From CBIFVZ01 sp966185765 (lineage in GTDB: Bacteria; Pseudomonadota; Gammaproteobacteria; Enterobacterales; Enterobacteriaceae): a stretch of DNA of 36,968 nt. A program made the translations under genes and the position numbers. Within the stretch, counting starts at the first letter, position 1; each line of letters opens with the position of its first letter. Of this stretch, positions 31,261-36,968 are shown in pieces. The stretch lies in assembly GCA_966185765.1 (NCBI GenBank), contig CBIFVZ010000035.1, forward strand, positions 1 through 36,968. Reading direction: 5' to 3'. The notes beneath the pieces are model-generated. The model did no database searches. It saw only the letters and a list, made by a program, of their open reading frames with translations, and was not told the origin of the DNA.

Positions 31261-32931
31261 TTAAAACAGCCCGCTGATGATGCCGTTATTGTCGATATCC
31301 ATGCCCAGCGCGGCGGGGGTTTTGGGTAAACCTGGCATCGTCATGATGTCGCCTGCCAGCGCGACCACGAAGCCTGCACCGGCCGCCACGTACGCATCAC
31401 GAATGTGAATAGTAAAACCTTCCGGTCGCCCCAGCTTTGTCGGGTCGTCAGACAGTGAGTACTGGGTTTTGGCAATACAGACCGGGAAGGACGACATGCC
31501 AACCTCACTGATTTTCCTGAGCGCCTTTTGCGCTGCCGGGCCAAATGTCACACCATCTGCGCCGTAAATTTCCCGGGCGAGAGTGGCAATTTTCTCCTCA
31601 AGCGGCATCGCGTCCGGGTACAGCGGGCGAAAATCAGACGGGTGGTTTTCCAGCGTGTTCAGCACGCTTTGCGCCAGCGCAATGCCACCTTCGCCGCCTT
31701 TTTCCCACACTTCTGTCAGCACAACGTTGCAGCCACGCGCACGGCAGTAATCGCGGACATAAGCGTGCTCTGCGGCGGTGTCGGTAATAAACGCGTTCAG
31801 CGTGACCACTACCGGCACGCCAAATTTTTGCAGGTTCTCAATGTGCTTGCCGAGGTTAACGATGCCGCGCTCAAGCGCGGCCAGGTCTTCCACCACCAGC
31901 TCGCTTTTTGCCACGCCGCCGTTATATTTCAGGGCGCGTACGGTCGCGACCAGCACAACGGCATCGGGCTTCAGGCCGCTCTTGCGACATTTGATATCAA
32001 AGAATTTTTCGGCACCCAGGTCGGCGCCAAACCCTGCTTCGGTGACCACAATATCCGCGAGCTTTAGCGCCAGTTTCGTTGCGCGCACGCTGTTGCAACC
32101 GTGGGCGATATTGGCAAACGGGCCGCCGTGGACAATGACGGGACTGTTTTCCAGGGTTTGCACCAGGTTTGGCTTAATCGCCTCTTTAAGCAGCACCGCC
32201 AACGCGCCGGTGGCACCCAAATCTGCCGTGGTCACCGGGCGGCCATCATAACGCCAGGCCACAATCATATTACCCAGCATGCGCTTGAGGTCGGCAAGGT
32301 CTGCAGCCAGGCACAGAATCGCCATAATTTCAGAGGCGACCGAGATAACAAAGTGGTCTTCGCGCACAACGCCATCCGCCTTACCACCCAGCCCGACCAC
32401 GATATTGCGCAATGCCCGGTCATTCATGTCCATGCAGCGCTTGATAACAATGTGTTTGCTGTCGATGCCCAGCGCATTGCCCTGGTGAAGATGATTATCC
32501 AGCAGCGCTGCCAGTAGGTTGTTGGCAGAGGTGATGGCATGAAAATCACCGGTAAAGTGCAAATTCAGGTCTTCCATCGGCACCACCTGGGCATAACCGC
32601 CACCGCTGGCTCCCCCTTTGATGCCAAAACACGGCCCCAGCGACGGCTCACGCAGCGCCACGGTAGCCTTTTTACCCAGCCGACTCAGCGCCTGGCCCAG
32701 CCCGACCGTCACCGTGGTTTTGCCTTCACCAGCGGGCGTTGGGTTAATCGCCGTCACCAGTACCAGCTTACCCAGCGGCGCGTGCTCCAGCCGGTCCCAC
32801 AGCGCTTCGCTCAGTTTGGCCTTGTATCTGCCGTAAAGCTCAATATCGTCCTGGGGGATATCCAGCGCACGCGCAACCTCGGTAATGGGCAGCATCTGGC
32901 ATTCTCTGGCTATCTCAATATCGGTTTTCAT
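31261..32931 (-). CDS. fhs: Formate-tetrahydrofolate ligase (10-formyl-THF synthetase)
   Basis: A 556-residue enzyme that makes 10-formyl-THF from formate, THF and ATP, via formyl phosphate. The P-loop TPAGEGKTT is at 65-73. Other family blocks are REPSLGPCFGIKGGASGGGYAQVVPMEDLNLHFTGD-type sequence (about 95-130), HGGPFANIAHGCNS, and EAGFGADLGAEKFFDIKCR. Length is typical (555-560). The start at 32931 (KTDIEIARECQ) follows GGGAG; an in-frame extension of 28 codons upstream matches nothing. It is first in an operon with folD. E. coli K-12 lacks this gene, and the pair stands where K-12 has the dgo operon. Confidence 0.97.
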   Translation of the reverse strand: MKTDIEIARECQMLPITEVARALDIPQDDIELYGRYKAKLSEALWDRLEHAPLGKLVLVTAINPTPAGEGKTTVTVGLGQALSRLGKKATVALREPSLGPCFGIKGGASGGGYAQVVPMEDLNLHFTGDFHAITSANNLLAALLDNHLHQGNALGIDSKHIVIKRCMDMNDRALRNIVVGLGGKADGVVREDHFVISVASEIMAILCLAADLADLKRMLGNMIVAWRYDGRPVTTADLGATGALAVLLKEAIKPNLVQTLENSPVIVHGGPFANIAHGCNSVRATKLALKLADIVVTEAGFGADLGAEKFFDIKCRKSGLKPDAVVLVATVRALKYNGGVAKSELVVEDLAALERGIVNLGKHIENLQKFGVPVVVTLNAFITDTAAEHAYVRDYCRARGCNVVLTEVWEKGGEGGIALAQSVLNTLENHPSDFRPLYPDAMPLEEKIATLAREIYGADGVTFGPAAQKALRKISEVGMSSFPVCIAKTQYSLSDDPTKLGRPEGFTIHIRDAYVAAGAGFVVALAGDIMTMPGLPKTPAALGMDIDNNGIISGLF

Positions 32932-33011
32932 TTTTGTCTCCCTGACAGAGGGTGAGTGGCGGGGTGGGGACATGAATAACAGCACGTACATGCGCGAATT
33001 CAGGTTATTTC

Positions 33012-33041
33012 GCATTAAATCGATTTATGCATTGGATGCAA
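33012..33041 (-). promoter_or_regulatory. Candidate fhs-folD promoter with overlapping dyad
   Basis: On the minus strand TTGCAT (33036-33041), a 16-base spacer and TTTAAT (33014-33019) form a plausible but weak-35 sigma-70 promoter about 80 bases before the fhs start. A dyad, GCAT-T-AAATCGATTT-ATGC (33012-33030, with a 10-bp perfect core at 33017-33026), covers the -10 and most of the spacer, where a repressor would act. The regulator is unknown; no PurR-type box was seen. Confidence 0.4.
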
Positions 33042-33106
33042 GTAAATTCTTTTATTTTGATGATCGATTCGATTGAGCAAAGGCGAGATGTTGACTGGGG
33101 GAGACA

Positions 33107-33130
33107 CACCGGCCAAAGACCAGGCCGGTG
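33107..33130 (-). terminator. Hairpin after yidA
   Basis: CACCGGCC (33107-33114) and GGCCGGTG (33123-33130) pair perfectly around an 8-base loop, 16 bases after the yidA stop. There is no T-run on either strand, so it is a weak terminator candidate. Confidence 0.4.
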
Positions 33131-33146
33131 GGATTATTAGCGCGAA

Positions 33147-33959
33147 TTACTGTAGCGCAAAGCGCGTAATAGCTTGCGCAACACCGTCTTCAAGGTTGGT
33201 GCCGGTAATGTAATCAGCCACCGTTTTTACTGAATCAATGGCGTTACCCATTGCCACACCGGTGCCTGCGTACCTAATCATAGCAATATCGTTTTCCTGG
33301 TCGCCCACCGCCATCACTTCATCGGCGCTGATGCCAAGCGCTTGCGCCAGCGAACGCAGGCCGGTGCCTTTATCCACGCGCTTGTCGAGGATCTCGAGGA
33401 AATAGGGGGCGCTCTTAAGCAGGGTGTAACGTGCTTTCACTTCCTGCGGGATGCGGGCAATGGCAGCATCCAACACCGCTGGCTCATCAATCAACATTAC
33501 TTTAAGTAATGCGATATCTTTGGGCATATTTTCCGCTTCACAGAACACCAGTGGAATAGTGGCCACGTAGGATTCGTGTACCGTGTAGTAGCTGATATCG
33601 CGGTTAGCAGTGTAGAGCGTGTGCCTGTCGAGTGCGTGGAAATGAGAGCCAACCTCACGGGACATTTGTTCCAAATAGCGATAGTCGTCATAGCTCAGGG
33701 TTGTTTGCGCAACAGTGCTGCCATCAGCGGCTTTCTGCACCAGCGCGCCGTTATAGGTGATGCAGAAGTCACCTTCCTGGTCCATCTCCAGCATTTCAAG
33801 ATAACGATGCACGCCAGCGTAGGGCCGTCCCGTGGTCAGTACCACTTTAATGCCGCGGGCGCGGGCTTCAGCAATGGCGGCTTTTACTGTGGGGGAAATA
33901 GTGTGATCGGGCAGCAGCAGCGTACCGTCCATATCAAGTGCTATCAGCTTTATTGTCAT
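33147..33959 (-). CDS. yidA: HAD-superfamily sugar phosphatase YidA
   Basis: A 270-residue cytosolic Cof-type (HAD IIB) phosphatase, the same length as E. coli YidA, which in vitro hydrolyses sugar phosphates such as erythrose 4-phosphate and mannose 1-phosphate. Motif I is LIALDMDGTLL (Asp9, Asp11), motif II is VVLTTGRPY, the conserved Lys is in DKRVDKGTGLRSLA and motif III is VMAVGDQENDIAMI. The C2 cap lies between motifs II and III. It is encoded downstream of gyrB and yidB on the same strand, as in E. coli. Confidence 0.97.
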   Translation of the reverse strand: MTIKLIALDMDGTLLLPDHTISPTVKAAIAEARARGIKVVLTTGRPYAGVHRYLEMLEMDQEGDFCITYNGALVQKAADGSTVAQTTLSYDDYRYLEQMSREVGSHFHALDRHTLYTANRDISYYTVHESYVATIPLVFCEAENMPKDIALLKVMLIDEPAVLDAAIARIPQEVKARYTLLKSAPYFLEILDKRVDKGTGLRSLAQALGISADEVMAVGDQENDIAMIRYAGTGVAMGNAIDSVKTVADYITGTNLEDGVAQAITRFALQ

Positions 33960-34090
33960 AGGATGTCGGTCTTTGAGAGAGTGAGTGGAGGTCAGAGATA
34001 CTCACCATCTTAGCGTGATTATGGTCACAAAAACAGCGATGCAGGTCAGGGTATTGCAGTAAGGGATGTGGATAAGACGAGGTTGAAAAG

Positions 34091-34120
34091 ACAAAACCAC
34101 CGGCATGATACCGGTGGTTT
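34091..34120 (-). terminator. Intrinsic terminator after yidB
   Basis: On the minus strand AAACCACCGG (34120-34111), loop TATCATG, CCGGTGGTTT (34103-34094) is followed by TGTCTTTT. The 10-bp GC-rich stem with T-rich tail begins 9 bases after the yidB stop and separates it from yidA. Confidence 0.75.
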
Positions 34121-34128
34121 ACAGGCTG

Positions 34129-34536
34129 TCAGGAGAACAGTTTGCCTTTGAGCAGACCAGTCGCCATGCTCAGCAGGTCGCTGCCGCCATCGGCTTTCAC
34201 TTCACCGTCCGGAGACAGTTTATCAACGATAGTCGGCAGGTACTGCGCCAGCATAGAGGAAGCGGTGCCTGCGTCGAGGCCCAGTTTGCTCGCCAGATCG
34301 CTAATCGCGGGCGATCCGAGTGCAGAAGTAATCTGCGACGGACTGATACTCTGGTTTGTCATGGTGCTGCTAATCCAGGAGGCCACGATTTCGCCAAGGC
34401 CACCCTGCTGGAATTTGGTCAGAATGGCCTGGATGCCGCCCTGCTGGTTAACCCAGCCCAGAATGGCCTGAAACTTACCCAGATCGCTGTTCTGACCGCC
34501 GCCCAGCATACCGGTTACCTGATCTAATAAACCCAT
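34129..34536 (-). CDS. yidB: YidB, DUF937 family protein
   Basis: A 135-residue protein of the YidB/DUF937 family, 3 longer than E. coli YidB. It is soluble, Gly-, Leu- and Gln-rich, with the two family blocks KFQAILGWVNQQGGIQAI and KFQQGGLGEIVASWI, then ITSALGSPAISDLASKLGLD and the C-terminus LLKGKLFS identical to the E. coli end. Function unknown. GGAGG precedes the start (TAACGGAGGAAAGT). It sits between gyrB and yidA, as in E. coli. Confidence 0.95.
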   Translation of the reverse strand: MGLLDQVTGMLGGGQNSDLGKFQAILGWVNQQGGIQAILTKFQQGGLGEIVASWISSTMTNQSISPSQITSALGSPAISDLASKLGLDAGTASSMLAQYLPTIVDKLSPDGEVKADGGSDLLSMATGLLKGKLFS

Positions 34537-34610
34537 ACTTTCCTCCGTTAATAATTCCGTCGTTCCCTTATTTTACGCCAGACGGCGGGTTTCAGCACGT
34601 ACCGGGCGTA

Positions 34611-34653
34611 CAGATAAACGCCATACAACGGAGTATGGCGCTTCGTTTTATCT
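34611..34653 (-). terminator. Hairpin after gyrB
   Basis: CGCCATAC (34619-34626) and GTATGGCG (34633-34640) form an 8-bp stem with a 6-base loop, and CAGATAAA (34611-34618) can pair with TTTTATCTG (34645-34653) as an outer stem. It starts right after the gyrB stop. A short T-run follows on the minus strand. It probably ends or attenuates gyrB before yidB. Confidence 0.55.
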
Positions 34654-34656
34654 GAA

Positions 34657-36968
34657 TTAAATATCGATATTCGCAGCTTTAAGGGCGTTTTCTTCGATAA
34701 ATGCGCGGCGTGGCTCTACCGCATCACCCATCAGCGTGGTAAACAGCTGGTCGGCAGCAATCGCGTCTTTCACTGTTACGCGCAGCATGCGGCGGCTGTC
34801 CGGGTCCATAGTGGTTTCCCAAAGCTGTTCCGGGTTCATCTCGCCCAGCCCTTTATAGCGCTGGATAGACAGACCGCGGCGTGACTCTTTCACCAGCCAG
34901 TCAAGCGCCTGCTCGAAGCTTGCCACCGGCTGGCGACGCTCGCCGCGCTCAATGAAGGCGTCGTCTTCAATCAGGCCACGCAGCTTCTCACCGAGCGCAC
35001 ACAGTCGACGATATTCGCCACCGCTCACAAACTCGTGGTCCAGCGGATAGTCGGTATCCACGCCGTGCGTACGCACACGTACCACAGGCTCGTGGGTGTT
35101 GTTCTCGGTGTTAAGACGGATGTCGTACTTCCACAGGCTGCCGTGCTGCTCGTTTTCATTAAGCGTGGTCACCAGCGTGGAAACCCAGCGGGTGACTTTC
35201 GCTTCATCAGCGAGATCCGCTTCAGCCAGCGTCGGGTGATAAATCAGCTCGCTCAGTAGCGCACGCGGGAAGCGACGCTCCATGCGGCCAATCATCTTAC
35301 GCACGGCGTTGTGTTCAGACACCAGTTTCTCCAGCGCTTCACCTGCCAGCGCCGGTGCGCTTGCGTTGGTGTGCAGCGTGGCACCATCAAGCGCGATAGC
35401 AATCTGGTACTGATCCATCGCCTCGTCGTCTTTAATATACTGTTCCTGCTTGCCTTTCTTGACCTTGTACAGCGGCGGCTGCGCGATATACACGTGACCA
35501 CGCTCGACAATTTCCGGCATCTGACGGTAGAAAAAAGTCAGCAGCAGCGTACGGATATGCGAGCCATCGACGTCCGCATCGGTCATGATGATGATGCTGT
35601 GATAGCGCAGCTTATCCGGGTTGTACTCGTCGCGGCCAATGCCACAGCCGAGTGCAGTAATCAGCGTCGCCACTTCCTGAGAAGACAGCATTTTGTCAAA
35701 ACGCGCTTTCTCAACGTTGAGAATTTTACCCTTGAGCGGCAAAATCGCCTGGTTCTTGCGGTTACGCCCCTGTTTTGCAGAGCCGCCCGCGGAGTCCCCT
35801 TCCACCAGGTACAGTTCAGAGTGGGCCGGGTCGCGCTCCTGGCAGTCCGCCAGCTTGCCCGGCAGGCCTGCGAGATCCAGCGCACCTTTACGGCGCGTCA
35901 TTTCACGGGCGCGGCGCGCGGCTTCACGGGCGCGCGCGGCATCAATAATTTTGTTCACAACAATTTTCGCATCGCCCGGGTTTTCCAGCAGGTACTCGGC
36001 CAGACGTTCGTTCATCTGCGATTCCACCGCCGATTTCACCTCAGAAGACACCAGTTTGTCTTTGGTCTGGGAGGAGAATTTCGGGTCAGGCACTTTCACC
36101 GATACCACCGCAATCAGGCCTTCACGGGCGTCATCGCCGGTGGCGCTGATTTTGGCTTTTTTGCTGTAGCCTTCCGCATCCATATAGGTGTTGAGCGTAC
36201 GGGTCATCGCCGCGCGGAAGCCCGCCAGGTGCGTGCCGCCATCGCGCTGCGGAATGTTGTTGGTAAAGCAGTAGATATTTTCCTGGAAACCGTCATTCCA
36301 CTGCAACGCCACTTCCACACCAATACCGTCTTTTTCGGTTGAGAAGTAGAATACGTTCTGGTGAATCGGGGTTTTATTTTTGTTGAGGTATTCAACAAAT
36401 GCCTTAATGCCGCCTTCGTAGTGGAAGTGATCCTGCTTACCGTCACGCTTGTCGATAAGGCGAATAGACACGCCAGAATTCAAAAACGACAGTTCACGCA
36501 GGCGCTTGGCCAGGATGTCATATTCAAATTCGACAACATTGGTAAAGGTTTCATGGCTCGGCCAGAAACGCACCAGCGTACCGGTCTGGTCTGTGTCGCC
36601 GGTCACACTCAGCGGTGCCTGCGGCACGCCGTGCTGGTATTCCTGCTGATGCACTTTGCCGTCGCGGCGAATCACCAGCTCCAGTTTTTGTGACAGGGCG
36701 TTAACCACGGACACGCCTACGCCATGCAGACCGCCGGAAACTTTATACGAGTTATCATCGAATTTACCGCCTGCGTGCAGTACGGTCATGATAACTTCAG
36801 CGGCAGACACGCCTTCTTCCGGGTGAATGCCGGTCGGGATGCCACGACCATCGTCCTGTACCGAGACAGAGTTATCGGCGTGAATCGTCACCACGATGTC
36901 TTTACAGTGGCCAGCGAGCGCTTCGTCGATAGCGTTATCCACAACCTCGAATACCATGTGGTGCAGAC
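34657..36968 (-). CDS. gyrB: DNA gyrase subunit B (5' end outside the window)
   Basis: The ATPase subunit of DNA gyrase, which introduces negative supercoils. The window holds codons corresponding to about E. coli residues 35-804; the first Met visible, in HHMVFEVVDNAIDEA, is Met39 of the E. coli protein, so the true start lies just past base 36968. GHKL ATPase motifs are VVDNAIDEALAG, QDDGRGIPTGIH and GGLHGVGVSVVN; the TOPRIM domain has LVEGDSAGGSAKQGRNRK and MTDADVDGSHIRTLL; the C-terminus ends ANIDI. The 165-residue insertion typical of Gram-negative GyrB is present. No resistance-type change was assessed. Confidence 0.98.
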   Translation of the reverse strand, partial: LHHMVFEVVDNAIDEALAGHCKDIVVTIHADNSVSVQDDGRGIPTGIHPEEGVSAAEVIMTVLHAGGKFDDNSYKVSGGLHGVGVSVVNALSQKLELVIRRDGKVHQQEYQHGVPQAPLSVTGDTDQTGTLVRFWPSHETFTNVVEFEYDILAKRLRELSFLNSGVSIRLIDKRDGKQDHFHYEGGIKAFVEYLNKNKTPIHQNVFYFSTEKDGIGVEVALQWNDGFQENIYCFTNNIPQRDGGTHLAGFRAAMTRTLNTYMDAEGYSKKAKISATGDDAREGLIAVVSVKVPDPKFSSQTKDKLVSSEVKSAVESQMNERLAEYLLENPGDAKIVVNKIIDAARAREAARRAREMTRRKGALDLAGLPGKLADCQERDPAHSELYLVEGDSAGGSAKQGRNRKNQAILPLKGKILNVEKARFDKMLSSQEVATLITALGCGIGRDEYNPDKLRYHSIIIMTDADVDGSHIRTLLLTFFYRQMPEIVERGHVYIAQPPLYKVKKGKQEQYIKDDEAMDQYQIAIALDGATLHTNASAPALAGEALEKLVSEHNAVRKMIGRMERRFPRALLSELIYHPTLAEADLADEAKVTRWVSTLVTTLNENEQHGSLWKYDIRLNTENNTHEPVVRVRTHGVDTDYPLDHEFVSGGEYRRLCALGEKLRGLIEDDAFIERGERRQPVASFEQALDWLVKESRRGLSIQRYKGLGEMNPEQLWETTMDPDSRRMLRVTVKDAIAADQLFTTLMGDAVEPRRAFIEENALKAANIDI

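Noticed and set aside
33047..33073. Similarity of TTCTTTTATTT-TGATGATCG to the right arm of the repeat at 72-94
   Set aside because: Eleven shared A/T-rich bases followed by a GATCG are within chance for AT-rich DNA; there is no second arm here.
35311..36342. A 343-codon plus-strand frame antisense to gyrB
   Set aside because: Shadow of the gyrB frame; Arg/Phe/Val-rich with no start signal.
1..36968. tRNA or rRNA genes, CRISPR arrays, insertion sequences, phage attachment sites
   Set aside because: None was seen on either strand: no tRNA-like cloverleaf, no regularly spaced repeats, no transposase or integrase frame.

Overview
This window is a chromosomal segment from a member of the Enterobacteriaceae. 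The gene products are co-linear and near-identical in length to Escherichia coli YicG, LigB, Gmk, RpoZ, SpoT, TrmH, RecG, GltS, XanP, YicH, Dtd, YihX, YidE, IbpA/B, YidQ, YidR, CbrA, YidA, YidB and GyrB. The genus cannot be fixed from the sequence alone. It is not E. coli K-12-like in gene order.

Layout. (1) 1-6372 is an accessory chaperone-usher fimbrial island: a LuxR-type regulator, a long AT-rich leader, then major pilin, PapD-like chaperone, FimD/PapC-like usher and a two-domain tip adhesin. A perfect 23-bp inverted repeat with three Dam (GATC) sites lies ahead of the regulator. (2) 6373-7308 is AT-rich and holds one possible orphan gene on the minus strand. (3) 7309-20725 is the conserved yicG / ligB / gmk-rpoZ-spoT-trmH-recG / gltS / xanP / yicH block (nucleotide metabolism, stringent response, tRNA methylation, DNA repair, glutamate and xanthine transport). 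(4) 20726-24187 is a minus-strand cluster yihX - MFS transporter - dtd - fabY. In E. coli the equivalent cluster is elsewhere on the chromosome and carries yihY where the MFS gene sits here. (5) 24258-30409 is yidE, the ibpAB heat-shock operon, yidQ, yidR and cbrA in the E. coli order. (6) 30406-32931 is an fhs-folD one-carbon operon, in the place where E. coli K-12 has the dgo genes. (7) 33147-36968 is yidA, yidB and the 5'-truncated gyrB.

How the genes work together. The fimbrial genes form a complete secretion and assembly line with one major and one tip subunit. gmk-rpoZ-spoT-trmH-recG looks like one transcription unit, with overlapping spoT/trmH and trmH/recG junctions. Fhs makes 10-formyl-THF from formate and FolD interconverts it with methylene-THF, so the pair is a complete formate-to-C1-folate route. 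ibpA carries a sigma-32-like promoter, and both ibpA and ibpB have a bulged-G hairpin over the ribosome-binding site, the hallmark of ROSE-type RNA thermometers.

Most promising leads: the Dam-site inverted repeat ahead of the fimbrial regulator; the fhs-folD insertion with a dyad over its likely promoter; a run of hairpins between ibpB and yidE; the repeat tail on YicH; a LigB tail encoded antisense to yicG; and five convergent gene pairs with essentially no space for terminators. Nothing here is clearly a wholly new system; these are leads. All homology statements come from recognition of protein sequences, not from a search.
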